Source of the DNA: Streptomyces olivochromogenes
Lineage (GTDB): Bacteria; Actinomycetota; Actinomycetes; Streptomycetales; Streptomycetaceae
DNA length: 64,000 nt
Assembly (NCBI RefSeq): GCF_021538895.1
Contig: NZ_JADDRL010000031.1
Location: forward strand, 23,373-87,372
Direction of reading: 5' to 3'
In this document: piece after piece, positions 18,323 to 27,300 of the stretch
Position numbering within the stretch: the stretch's first letter is position 1
Layout of the letters: each line of letters begins with the position of its first letter
The notes under the pieces: generated by a model
Told to the model about the DNA's origin: nothing
Databases searched by the model: none
The model's input: the letters and a program-made list of their open reading frames with translations, nothing else
Program-made: the position numbers and the translations under genes

Positions 18323-19540
18323 TCACACCTGCATGCCGGCGCCGTCCGACCCGCCGCCGGAACCACTGCCACCGCTGTCGGCGGACGGCGGGGTGGTGGC
18401 CAGGCCCAGAGCCTTGCGTGCGGTGACCGACTTGGTCGGGTCGAGGAGCTTGAACCCCTTGTCGTAATGGGCGTAGAAGGCGTCCGCGTCGGCGGCCTCG
18501 GCGGCCTTGGCCCATTCGGCCCGGGCCTTGTCCAGTTCCCCGGCCAGGACCTCGACCGGCTTCTTCACGTCCGCCGGGTAGGGGTGCGCGCGCAGCAGCC
18601 CGGCCTGCCGGGTCAGGGCCCCCGACACCCGGCCCGCCCACGCCTTGTGCCCGGGCAGGTCGTCCTCGACGTACTCCTCGTCGGGCGCGGAGTCGAGCGC
18701 CGCGTTGAGGTAGTGCGCGGCCTTCAGGTAGGCGACCTGGTCCGCATCGAGGACGGTCTCGTCGTTGCGCAGCGAACCGGTCAGGTTCTTGCCCTCGCTG
18801 ACGCTGCCGAACACGCAGGTGATCTCGCGGTCGCCCATGCGCCAGCTGCCCCGGGTGGGCGTCAGGTAGTACACGTCGACGTCGTCGGGGACGGCCCAGC
18901 CGTCCATCGCGTAGCTGTCCCGGAGCCCGTAGCAGCGCCGGTCGGCGGTGTCGGTGACCGCGTCGTCGCCGGGGTAGGAGCGGCCCGTCAGCTCGAAGAC
19001 GGCGAAGACCTCGCCGTCGTGCTCGCGCGCGCAGGACACCTTGTCGACGTCGTACGTCTCACCCGTCAGCGCGCCGCCGGGCGCGTTGAAGCACTCGCCC
19101 TTGGCCAGCGAGAGGCTCGCGCCGTCGCGCGCGCCTTCCTTGAACCCCTGCCAGAAGTCGGACGCCCCGCCCGTGGCGAGCGCCAGCACCCACAGCGCGA
19201 GCCCGATCGTGGACAGCACGGAGCCGCCGATCGCCAGCCCCTTGCCGCGCTCGCCCCGCTTGCGGATCTGGCTCAGCGCGATCAGCCCGAGCACCAGGCC
19301 CACGCCCGGCAGGAAGCAGAGGATGCCGAGGACCAGGGCGGCGATGGCGAGTCCGTTGACGGGCGCCGGGTGGTTGAAGGGACTGTAGCCCTGGTTCCAG
19401 GTCTGGTACGGCGGCTGCCCGTAGGGGCCCTGGACGTAGGGGCCCTGCGCGTAGGCACCTTGATCGTACGGTCCCTGCGCGTACGGCGGCGGGTACTGCC
19501 CTTCGGGCTGCTGGGGGCCGGGAGGCGGAGGTATGGACAC
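18323..19540 (-). CDS. DUF4190 membrane protein with septum-formation-like domain
   Basis: 405 residues. The N-terminus is a Pro/Tyr/Gln-rich repeat (QGPYDQGAYAQGPYVQGPY). DUF4190 follows, with two helices (LAIAALVLGILCFLPGVGLVLGLIAL and IGGSVLSTIGLALWVLALAT). The extracytoplasmic part begins with GECFN, continues with CAREHDGEVFAVFEL and carries paired cysteines, which fits the Septum_form domain. A helical C-terminal region ends in a Gly/Ser tail. The GTG at 19540 has AGGAG upstream. It is divergent from the first serpin with only 87 nt between. A cell-envelope or division-related role is an inference from the domain name only. Confidence 0.8.
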   Translation of the reverse strand: MSIPPPPGPQQPEGQYPPPYAQGPYDQGAYAQGPYVQGPYGQPPYQTWNQGYSPFNHPAPVNGLAIAALVLGILCFLPGVGLVLGLIALSQIRKRGERGKGLAIGGSVLSTIGLALWVLALATGGASDFWQGFKEGARDGASLSLAKGECFNAPGGALTGETYDVDKVSCAREHDGEVFAVFELTGRSYPGDDAVTDTADRRCYGLRDSYAMDGWAVPDDVDVYYLTPTRGSWRMGDREITCVFGSVSEGKNLTGSLRNDETVLDADQVAYLKAAHYLNAALDSAPDEEYVEDDLPGHKAWAGRVSGALTRQAGLLRAHPYPADVKKPVEVLAGELDKARAEWAKAAEAADADAFYAHYDKGFKLLDPTKSVTARKALGLATTPPSADSGGSGSGGGSDGAGMQV

Positions 19541-19627
19541 GGGTACCGTGCTCCTGGGTCGGGCGGCGACGACGCTGAACTGACGTACGACTGGGCGCAT
19601 CGTAAGCGCGCTACGGGTGGGGGTGGA

Positions 19628-20830
19628 ATGCGGGTCGCTAGTGCGACGGTCCGCGCGGTGAACGGGCTGACCGCCCGTTGGGCGGGCACTACGGGGGACG
19701 GAACGGTGTTCTCGGCGGCGGGGGTGTGGCCGCTGCTGGCCTTCCTGGCCGACGGGGCCGCGGGGCCGGCGCGGGACGAGCTGTCCCGGGCGCTGGGACT
19801 GCCCGCGGAGCAGGCGGCGGGCGCGGCGCGGGAGTTGCTCGCCGCAATGGGGTCCGCGCAAGGGCTCGACACGGCTCTGGGGCTGTGGACCAAGCGCACG
19901 CTTCAGCTGCGCGAGGAGTGGGAGGGGGGACTGCCCGCCCAGGCCCACGGGGTACTGACCGGGGACCTCGGGGCGGACCGCGAGGCGCTGGACGCCTGGG
20001 CGGTGAAGCGGACCGGCGGGCTGATCGACCGTATGCCGGTGCGGCTGACCGAGGACACCGAGATGGTGCTGGCGAGCGCGCTGGCCCTGCGGACGCGCTG
20101 GCTGAGGCCCTTCCACGAGGTGCCGTTGGAGACGGCGTACGAACCCTGGGCCACCACGGAGCGGCTGGGCCTGCGGCGCTCCAGTGCCGCGCTGGACCGG
20201 ATCGGTGTGGCCGGCACGCCCGACGGGTTCGTCACCGAGCTGAAGGTGCTGGGGAGCAACGCCCTGGACGTCCACCTGCTGCTCGGCGAGGAGGGCATGA
20301 CACCGGGGCAGGTGCTGGGAGCCGGCGTCGGCATCCTGGCGGGCCGGCACGCGGTCCTGCCCGGGCCCCGGCTGCCGTACGGGCACGTCGGACCGGGCCT
20401 GCGGGTGGAGAAGGTGCGCTCCATGGTGCCCGAGCCGCCGTCCCTGGACGTGACGACCGTGGCGTACGACATGAGGGCGAGCCACGACCTGCTGGAGCTG
20501 CACCGGCTGTTCGGTCTCACGACGGCAACGGACACCTCGCACGGCCACTTCCCCGGCGTGAGCGGGTACCCGCTCGCCGTCGGGTCGGCCGAGCAGAACA
20601 CGATGGCGAAGTTCGGCGCGCTGGGCTTCGAGGCGGCCGCGGTGACGGCGTTCGGCGTGGTCGGCGCGGGTGCGGCCGAGCTTCGCTACGTCACCACCAG
20701 GATCAGCGCCGCCTTCGACCGCCCCTTCGGCTTCCTGGCCCTGCACCGCCACACACGTCTCGTGCTGGCGGCGGGCTGGGTCACGGATCCGCTGCCGTTC
20801 CCCGAGTTCGACGGGGAGGAAGAGTGGTGA
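19628..20830 (+). CDS. Bacterial serpin, copy 1
   Basis: 400-residue serpin-fold protein, a suicide inhibitor of serine proteases. Support: NGLTARWAG and TVFSAAGVWPLLAFLADGA match the first helix and shutter region. LDAWAVKRTGGLIDRMP matches the helix F region, LASALALRTRW the central strand. FGALGFEAAAVTAF matches the hinge of the reactive-centre loop, with Glu at P14 and small residues after it. FDRPFGFLALHRHTRLVLAAGWVTDP is the C-terminal serpin signature. No signal peptide is visible, so it is predicted to be cytoplasmic. The ATG follows GGGGTGG. The stop overlaps the start of copy 2. Confidence 0.85.
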   Translation: MRVASATVRAVNGLTARWAGTTGDGTVFSAAGVWPLLAFLADGAAGPARDELSRALGLPAEQAAGAARELLAAMGSAQGLDTALGLWTKRTLQLREEWEGGLPAQAHGVLTGDLGADREALDAWAVKRTGGLIDRMPVRLTEDTEMVLASALALRTRWLRPFHEVPLETAYEPWATTERLGLRRSSAALDRIGVAGTPDGFVTELKVLGSNALDVHLLLGEEGMTPGQVLGAGVGILAGRHAVLPGPRLPYGHVGPGLRVEKVRSMVPEPPSLDVTTVAYDMRASHDLLELHRLFGLTTATDTSHGHFPGVSGYPLAVGSAEQNTMAKFGALGFEAAAVTAFGVVGAGAAELRYVTTRISAAFDRPFGFLALHRHTRLVLAAGWVTDPLPFPEFDGEEEW

Positions 20831-22047
20831 GCGGGACGACCGGGGAAACGGTGCGCGCGGTCAACGGGCTGACGGCACGTTGGGCGGGGAGCTGTGCGCG
20901 GGGCACGGCCTTCTCGGCCGCCGGTGTCTGGCCGCTGCTGGCCTTCCTGGCCGACGGCGCGGCGGGCCCGGCGCGGGCCGAGCTGGCGCGGGCGCTCGGG
21001 GTGCCGGCGGAGCGGGCGGCCTTCGCGGCACGGGAGTTACTGGCCGTGCTGGACGCGATACCCGGCCTGGACTCGGCCCTCGGCCTGTGGACGGACCGCG
21101 CGCTGGAGCTGCGGGAGCAGTGGCGGGCCGGGCTGCCCGCCCAGGCACACGGGGTGCTCACCACGGACCTCGCGGCCTCCCAGGAGGCGCTGGACGCGTG
21201 GGCGGTGAAGCGGACCGGCGGGCTGATCGAGCGGATGCCCGTCACGCTCACCCCGGACGCCCGGATGGTGCTGGCCTCGGCGCTCGCCCTGCGCACGGAC
21301 TGGCCGCACCCCTTCACGGAGCTGCCGCTGCGGCCGCGCGGCGGGCCGTGGCAGGGCCGCACGCTGCTCGGGCTGCACCGCAGGGGCGTACGGCCGGACC
21401 GGGTCGGTGTGACGAGCACGCCCGAGGGGCTCGTCACCTCGCTGAAGGTGCCGGGCGACAACGGCATCGACGTCCATCTGCTGCTCGGCGAGGAGCGGAT
21501 GTCCCCCGGGCAGGTACTGCGGGCGGGCGTCGGCGTCCTGGAGCGCGCGCTCGCGGTGACCGGGGGCGGCCGGCTCCCGTACGGGCAGGCGGGTCCGGGC
21601 CTGTCGGTCGAGCGGGTGCCGTCCGTCACGCCGGAGCCGCCGGCGCTGGACGTGACGACCGTGGCGTACCGGGTGGCGGCGGACCACGATCTGACGGTCC
21701 TGCACCAGTTGTTCGGGCTGACGTCCGCGCTGGACACCCGGCAGGGGCACTTCCCCGGCGTCAGCGGCTCCCCGCTCGCGCTCGGGGCGGCCGGGCAGTC
21801 GGCGGTCGCCGAGTTCGGCGCGCTCGGCTTCCGGGCGGCCGCGGCGACGGCCCTGATGCCGGTGGCGGGCAGCGGCCCGCCGCGGTTCCGCCACGAGACC
21901 ACCGTCGTCCGGGCGCTGTTCGACCGTCCCTTCGGCTTCCTCGCCGCGCACCGGGAGACCCGTCTGGTCCTGGTGGCGGGCTGGGTCGCGGAGCCGAGCC
22001 CGTATCCGGCCCCGGACTTCAGGGGCGTTCCCGCTCCAGGACGCTGA
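20827..22047 (+). CDS. Bacterial serpin, copy 2
   Basis: 406-residue paralogue of the preceding gene, similar over its whole length (NGLTARWAG, LDAWAVKRTGGLIERMPV, HFPGVSGSPLA). The GTG at 20827 overlaps the previous TGA as GTGA, with GGAGGAA upstream, so the pair is translationally coupled. The hinge reads FGALGFRAAAATAL: the usual P14 Glu is Arg here, while the alanine run needed for loop insertion is kept. This suggests the two copies have different targets or that copy 2 is a weaker inhibitor. The end overlaps the convergent MarR gene by 29 nt. Confidence 0.85.
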   Translation: MSGTTGETVRAVNGLTARWAGSCARGTAFSAAGVWPLLAFLADGAAGPARAELARALGVPAERAAFAARELLAVLDAIPGLDSALGLWTDRALELREQWRAGLPAQAHGVLTTDLAASQEALDAWAVKRTGGLIERMPVTLTPDARMVLASALALRTDWPHPFTELPLRPRGGPWQGRTLLGLHRRGVRPDRVGVTSTPEGLVTSLKVPGDNGIDVHLLLGEERMSPGQVLRAGVGVLERALAVTGGGRLPYGQAGPGLSVERVPSVTPEPPALDVTTVAYRVAADHDLTVLHQLFGLTSALDTRQGHFPGVSGSPLALGAAGQSAVAEFGALGFRAAAATALMPVAGSGPPRFRHETTVVRALFDRPFGFLAAHRETRLVLVAGWVAEPSPYPAPDFRGVPAPGR

Positions 22048-22459
22048 CACAGCGGGCGAGGAGGCCGGTCAGTGCCGCGCGCTCCTCGCCCGTGAACTCG
22101 GCGGCCAGCGCCCGCTCCACGCGTACGGCCCGGGCGTCGGCGTCGGCCATGACGGTGCGGCCCGCCTCGGTGAGGCGGGTCTCCAGCACGTTCTTGTGCC
22201 ACTCGTGCGGGGTGCGCTCGATCAGTTCACGGTCCTGGAGGTTCTTCAGGACCGTGTTCATGGTCGGCGGGGTGACCCCGCACAGCCGGGCCAGGGCCGC
22301 CGCGCTGATGCCGGGGTTGGCGGACAGGTGGAGCAGCGCAGCGTACTGGGCGACGGTCAGGCCCGCCGGCTTCAGGACCGCGGTCTTGGTCGCGTTGAGG
22401 GCCTGTTCGGCTCGCTTGAGGTGGGAGCCGAGGCGCTCGGCGGCGGGCATGGACGTCAT
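22019..22459 (-). CDS. MarR-family transcriptional regulator
   Basis: 146-residue dimeric winged-helix regulator. The recognition helix region is AALARLCGVTPPTMNTVLKNLQDRELIER and the wing follows at HKNVLETRLTEAG. The ATG at 22459 has TACCAT exactly six bases upstream and no Shine-Dalgarno, consistent with a leaderless transcript. An ATG at 22450 is an alternative. It is divergent from the SMP-30 gene, with a perfect TTAGAGCTCTAA palindrome between them, so it probably represses that gene and perhaps itself. Its 3' end overlaps serpin copy 2 by 29 nt, tail to tail. Confidence 0.9.
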   Translation of the reverse strand: MTSMPAAERLGSHLKRAEQALNATKTAVLKPAGLTVAQYAALLHLSANPGISAAALARLCGVTPPTMNTVLKNLQDRELIERTPHEWHKNVLETRLTEAGRTVMADADARAVRVERALAAEFTGEERAALTGLLARCVSVLERERP

Positions 22460-22514
22460 CTGCGCATGGTAGCCAGCGCGTACATCGATTCACGCCCACG
22501 CAAGCATTAATACA

Positions 22515-22544
22515 TTGACGATGATTAGAGCTCTAACTTAGGTT
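22515..22544 (+). promoter_or_regulatory. Promoter and MarR-type operator of the SMP-30 gene
   Basis: TTGACG (22515-22520) is a good -35. TAGGTT (22539-22544) 18 nt later fits the streptomycete TAGPuPuT -10. The perfect palindrome TTAGAGCTCTAA (22525-22536) fills the spacer, where a bound repressor would block RNA polymerase. The MarR gene 65 nt away is the obvious candidate. Confidence 0.65.
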
Positions 22545-22587
22545 CATATTCGTCATCAAGCGAGTAGCCGAATCGAGAGGCACCACT

Positions 22588-23571
22588 GTGTCCCGTTCGA
22601 TCCACCGACGTACCTTCCTGACCGCCACCGCCGCCCTGGCCGTCGCCGCGGCCGCCCCCGGCGCCCAAGCGGCCGAGAGGACCCACGTCTCCCCCGCCTT
22701 CACGCTGCCCGGTGACCGCGTCTATCCCGAGGGCATCGCGCTCGACCCGCGCACCGGCGACGCGTACGTCGGCTCGTTCGCGGACGGCACCGTGTACCGG
22801 GCCGCCCCCGGCCGGCGCACCGCCGAGGTCTTCCTGCCGGCCGGCGCGGACGGCCGGCACACCGCCAACGGCCTGAAGGCCGACCGCGCGGGCCGGCTCT
22901 GGGTCATCGACTCCAGCGCCGGCGTCGACGTGTACGACCTGCGCGACCGCTCCCTGATCGCCCGCTTCGAGGTGCCGGGCAGCGGCCCGCGCATGGTCAA
23001 CGACCTGGCGATCACCCCGGACGGCACGGCGTACCTCACCGACAGCCGCCGCCCGGTGCTCTACCGCGTCACGCCCGCCGACCTGGCCCGCGCCCGCGGC
23101 GGCCGCGCGGCCCTCACCCCGTACGTCGACTTCAGCGGCGTCCTGGCCCCGCACCCCTCCGAAGCCTTCACCCTCAACGGCATCGTCGCCGACCCGGCCG
23201 GGCGCCGGCTGTTCGTCGTCGACATGACCGGCGGCGACCTCTACCGGGTGGACGTGGCCACCGGAGCCATACGCCGGGTCGCCCTGCACGGCGGCGACCT
23301 GACCCACGGCGACGGCCTGGAGCTGGCCCACGGCACGCTCTGGGCGGCGCACAACACCGTGAACACGATCAGCCGCTGGCGGCTGTCGCCGGACGGCACC
23401 TCGGCCCGCCTGGAGCGCAGCCTCACCGATCCCGCGCTCCAGATCCCGACCACGCTGGTCCGGGAGCGGGGGCGGCTGCTCGTGGTGCGGTCGCAGTTCG
23501 ACAAGGGCGGGCCGATGGGACCCGGGGTGCCCGAGATCCCGTTCACCGTGGCGCGGGTGCACGGGATCTGA
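22588..23571 (+). CDS. Secreted SMP-30/gluconolactonase-like beta-propeller protein (Tat signal)
   Basis: 327 residues. The N-terminus RRTFLTATAALAVAAAAPGAQA is a twin-arginine-type signal peptide with a likely cleavage after AQA. The rest is a six-bladed propeller of the SMP-30/gluconolaconase/strictosidine-synthase class (YPEGIALDPRTGDAYVGS, NGLKADRAGRLWVID, VNDLAITPDGTAYLTDS, LNGIVADPAGRRLFVVD). Such proteins often hydrolyse lactones or bind divalent metal, but the substrate here is unknown. The GTG at 22588 follows GAGAGG. It is controlled from the divergent MarR promoter region, which suggests induction by a small molecule. Confidence 0.85.
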   Translation: MSRSIHRRTFLTATAALAVAAAAPGAQAAERTHVSPAFTLPGDRVYPEGIALDPRTGDAYVGSFADGTVYRAAPGRRTAEVFLPAGADGRHTANGLKADRAGRLWVIDSSAGVDVYDLRDRSLIARFEVPGSGPRMVNDLAITPDGTAYLTDSRRPVLYRVTPADLARARGGRAALTPYVDFSGVLAPHPSEAFTLNGIVADPAGRRLFVVDMTGGDLYRVDVATGAIRRVALHGGDLTHGDGLELAHGTLWAAHNTVNTISRWRLSPDGTSARLERSLTDPALQIPTTLVRERGRLLVVRSQFDKGGPMGPGVPEIPFTVARVHGI

Positions 23572-23582
23572 CGGCCGGCATC

Positions 23583-24171
23583 TCAGCCGCCGGCGAGCGC
23601 GACCAGTCTGACGAAGACCAGGTCGGGGTCGGTCGTCAGGTCGACGAGTTCGTCGAGGTCCTCGACCTGGCGGTCGGCGGCCAGGACGAAGAAGCCGTTG
23701 GCCAGGAGGGCGCGTTCGGCGATCTCGGCCTGGCGTTCCCAGTCGAGCGGCCGGGGTGTGCGCAGGCGGTAGCCGTTCAAGTCGGTCTCGGCGTCCTCGG
23801 GGCGGACGAGGCCGTTGAAGCGGTGGGCCGGGCGGGCGTTGTGGCGGGCGACCTCCTCCCGGACCCGCAGCCGGATCAGGTCGCGTACGGTCATCCGGTC
23901 CGGGAGGCCGGCGACCTCCCACGCGCCGGCCGGACTGAGGTCCGCCCAGTCACGGACTCCGTCCGCGCGACGAGCGCCTCGAACATCCGGCGCCCTCGAC
24001 CGCGAAGCGGGCCCACGTCGCCGTGGGCGTGGCGGCACGGCCGAGGCCGTAGGCCACCGGGAGGAGGTCGCCGAGCTCCTCGTCGGAGATACGCGACAGG
24101 TCGATGCCTCGCACGTCGTGCGGAGGGGCCGGGTCGGTCAGCGCGCGTGTCAGACGCTCGGCGGTGTTCAT
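23583..24171 (-). pseudogene. Unknown gene broken by two nearby -1 frameshifts
   Basis: Reading starts at the ATG at 24171 (AGGAGTG upstream) with MNTAERLTRALTDPAPPHD. It runs to WARFAVEGA, then hits a stop in frame. The sense continues in a second frame as RMFEALVAR (shift near 23987-23992) and in a third as DGVRDWADLSPAGAWEVAGL (shift near 23963-23970), ending at 23583 with LVFVRLVALAGG. Adding one base at each point gives a continuous protein of about 195 residues, mostly helical and acidic. I do not recognise the family. The two shifts lie only about 23 nt apart, so a sequencing error, a recent mutation or a real pseudogene are all possible. It is divergent from the WGR operon and shares a promoter region with it. 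Confidence 0.6.
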
Positions 24172-24236
24172 CGGGCACTCCTGCGACCGGCCTCGAACTT
24201 CCGCCGGGCCGCGGCCAGGAGGGTGTCGTAGCGCAT
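24168..24236 (-). CDS. Leaderless 22-residue peptide, coupled to the broken gene
   Basis: The ATG at 24236 lies six bases after GATGAT, the -10 of a PafBC-type promoter, which would put the mRNA start at the ATG itself. The peptide is MRYDTLLAAARRKFEAGRRS plus AR, basic and helical. Its TGA overlaps the next ATG (ATGA), and the ribosome-binding site of the next gene lies inside it. It could be a coupling leader or the true first exon-like start of the operon. Function unknown. Confidence 0.45.
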   Translation of the reverse strand: MRYDTLLAAARRKFEAGRRSAR

Positions 24237-24242
24237 GAACGG

Positions 24243-24265
24243 ATCATCGCAGGGGCCACTGACAA
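24243..24265 (-). promoter_or_regulatory. PafBC-type DNA-damage promoter, minus strand
   Basis: On the minus strand, TTGTCAGTG (24265-24257), 8 nt, then GATGAT (24248-24243). The -35 part matches TTGTCRGTG exactly and the spacing is exact. The -10 differs from TAnnnT by one base. It drives the 22-residue leaderless frame and the broken gene. Confidence 0.6.
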
Positions 24266-24312
24266 CGCCATCGAGCTGCGGATTCACGGCTTCTGACGGG
24301 CAAGCGGAGGCG

Positions 24313-24335
24313 TTGTCAGTGTGCCCCGTTACTGT
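24313..24335 (+). promoter_or_regulatory. PafBC-type DNA-damage promoter of the WGR-MoxR-VWA operon
   Basis: TTGTCAGTG (24313-24321), 8 nt, TACTGT (24330-24335): a full match to the RecA-independent damage promoter TTGTCRGTG-N8-TAnnnT. With its divergent partner it forms a perfect 13-bp inverted repeat (24257-24269 and 24309-24321). The WGR gene starts 55 nt downstream of the -10. Confidence 0.75.
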
Positions 24336-24389
24336 GACCGCCACCTGAACGAGCGATCATCCGACCACCGAGTCGGCGGAGGAGGGGCT

Positions 24390-27300
24390 GTGGGGCGCTG
24401 GGAGTTGGTCGGCGACGGTTCGGCGAAGTTCTGGGAGGCGGAGGCCGAGGGCGACACCGTCACCGTGCGCTACGGGCGCATCGGCACGGACGGCCGTACG
24501 CAGGTGAAGGAGCTGGAGTCCGCCGAGGCGGCCGAGCGGTACCTGGCGAAGGTGGTCGCCGAGAAGGAGCGCAAGGGGTACGCGGAGGTCACGGACGAGG
24601 CCTCCGGGACCGCCACGCGGGCGGTCACGGCGCAGGCCGCGCCCGCACCGGCGGACGTACGGAGCGGAGCGGAGGGCGCCCAGGGCGTGGTGTTCCCCGA
24701 CGAGGAGTCCTTCGAGATGCCCGTCGGCTGGCGGCGGTTGGTGTACCCGAGGCGCGGCGGGATCGAGCGCAGCGTCCCCCGGCCGCACGCCGATGCCGCT
24801 GAGCTGGTGGCCGGCCGGCGGCAGGAGTCGGCGAGCTGGATCGAGGAGATGCTGTCCGCCCCGAAGAGCGACCAGCGGATCGTCGAGGACACCCGGGCGC
24901 ACCTGAACGGCAGCCACAACCCGCTGGGCGCGGCCGTCGTGGCGCATCTGACCATGCACTACCAGCTGCCCGACGGCGTCTTCGCGGACACCTGGGTGCA
25001 GGACCACGGGCTGGCGTTCGCCGCCCGCGCGGTGGTGGAGTACTTCGACATCGAGCTCCACTACATGCAGTACGGGGGACGCCGGGAGGACCCCTGGATC
25101 TCCGCGCGCCCGGTGACCAGCCCCCTCGGCTTCCACGACGGACGGTCCAAGTTCGCCGACCGGATCCGCTTCCTGCTGGCCGCGGCGGACGAGGAGACCT
25201 ACCGGCGGACGGTCGCGGCCCTGGCCGGCTGCCGCAGCGACGTGCGCCGCCGCATCGTCGTGTCCTACCTGGTGCCCGGCGAGCGCGACTGGGTCGAGGA
25301 GTGCTGCGCGGAGGCGGACAAGGCCGAGGGGGCGCTGAGGGCGATGCTGCTGTGCTCGCTGAACTCCCCCGAGCAGCTGGCCCACTTCGGCCGCAGCTTC
25401 CGCCTCGGCTACAACGACTGGACCATGTCGCTGGTCGCCACGCTCGCCGAGGGCACCGGCAAGGCCTTCGCGCCCGTGCTGGACGAGGCCATCGAGTCGG
25501 CGTACGGCTCCGACCGGGTCAAGGTCTTCGCCGGCGCCCTGGTGAAGCTGCCGACGGACAGCGCCTTCCACAGCCTCCTGACCCGTGTCGAGGACAAGCA
25601 CGTCCGCCCGCACCTCCTGGAGGCGATGCGCTGCTACCCGGTCCGCGCCCTGCGCCTGCTGAGCGAGGTGGCGCGCGGCCCCGCCAAGTACGCGCCGATG
25701 GCCGAGCAGTTGCTGGCCTCGCACGTCCTCGCACACCCGGAACTGACCGCCGCCGCGCTGCCCGACCTGCCCGCCGAGGTCGCCGCCCACCTCGAACCCC
25801 TGCTCACCCGCACCGACCGGATGCCCGAGGCTCCGGCGGACGCGTTGCCCCCGCTGCTGGTCGACCCGCCGTGGACGAAGAAGCGTACGGCGCGCAAGGC
25901 CCGCGTGGCGGCCCAGATACCGGCGGCCCCGGCGCCGCGGGTCGTCTGGCAGCCGGACGAGCAGGAGGCCTGGGCCGGGACCACCTCCTGGTACAGCAAT
26001 TGGCGCGGTGCGTACACCTGGAGCGATGAGATCAAGAAGCTCCAGCGGGGCGAGCAGCTCAAGGACGTCCGGGACGCCCGGCTGTTCGTGGCCGTCGCCG
26101 CGGACGTGGTCCGCCCACTGCTGGCCCACTTCACCCCCGAGGACTACTGGGACGGCGAGAACGCGCTCAAGCCGGTGGCGGCGAAGCACGGTGTGCACGC
26201 CCTCCCGCTGCTGCTGCGCGCCTCCGCACGGCACCCCGGCACGCTCGGCCCGCTGCTCCTGCCGTATCTCGACGTCGAGGTCGCCGGTCAGGTGTGCGAC
26301 TGGCTGGCCCGGCTGAAGTCGGCCGACGCCACGGGCCGCGCCTGGCTGTCGCGGCACGGCCTGAGCGCCGTGCCCGTCCTGGTCCCGCACGCCGTGGGTC
26401 CGGTCGGCGTCGTGCGGCGCGGCGCCGAGAAGGCGCTGCGGCTGCTGGCGGCCGAGCACGGCGACGAGGCGGTCCTGCGGGCCGCCGCCGCATGCGGGCA
26501 GGAGGCCGCGGGCATCGTCGAGGAGCTGCTGGCCGCCGACCCGCTGGAGAGCGCCCTTCCCGCGCGTATCCCCGCCGTCGCCGCCTGGGCCGACCCGGCG
26601 GTGCTGCCGCAGCTGCTGCTCACGGAGGGCGGCGCGCTGCCCGCGGACGCGGTGCGGCACGCCCTCACCCTGCTCGCGCTGTCCAAGCCCGGCGAGGTCT
26701 ACCCCGGCCTGGACACCCTGACCACGCACTGCACCGCCGACTCCCTCGCCGACTTCGTCTGGGGCCTGTTCGAGCAGTGGCGGCTGTCCGGCATGCCCGC
26801 CAAGGACAGCTGGGCGCTGCACGCGCTGGGCTGGCTCGGCGACGACGAGACCGTACGCCGCCTCACTCCCGTGCTGCGCGCCTGGCCCGGCGACGGCGCG
26901 CACCACCGTGCCGTGGAGGGCCTGAGCGTCCTCGCGACGATCGGCACCGACGTGGCGCTGCTGCATCTGCACGGCATAGCCCAGCGGGTGCCGTTCAAGG
27001 CGCTCAAGGTCCGCGCCCAGGAGAAGATCACCGAGGTCGCCGAGGGTCTGGGGCTCACGGCGGAGCAGCTGGGCGACCGTCTCGTCCCCGACTTCGGTCT
27101 CGACGCGGACGGCAGCACGGTCATCGACTACGGCACGCGCAGCTTCACCGTGGGCTTCGACGAGCAGCTGCGCCCCTACGTCCGCGACTCCGACGGCAAG
27201 CGCCGCAAGGCCCTGCCGGCCCCCGGCGCCAAGGACGACCCGGAGCTGGCGCCCGCCGAGCGCAAGCGGTTCGCCGCGCTGAAGAAGGACGTCCGCACCG

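Noticed and set aside
23583..24171. Programmed frameshifting in the broken gene
   Set aside because: Two shifts would be needed, with no slippery heptamer or stimulatory structure seen.
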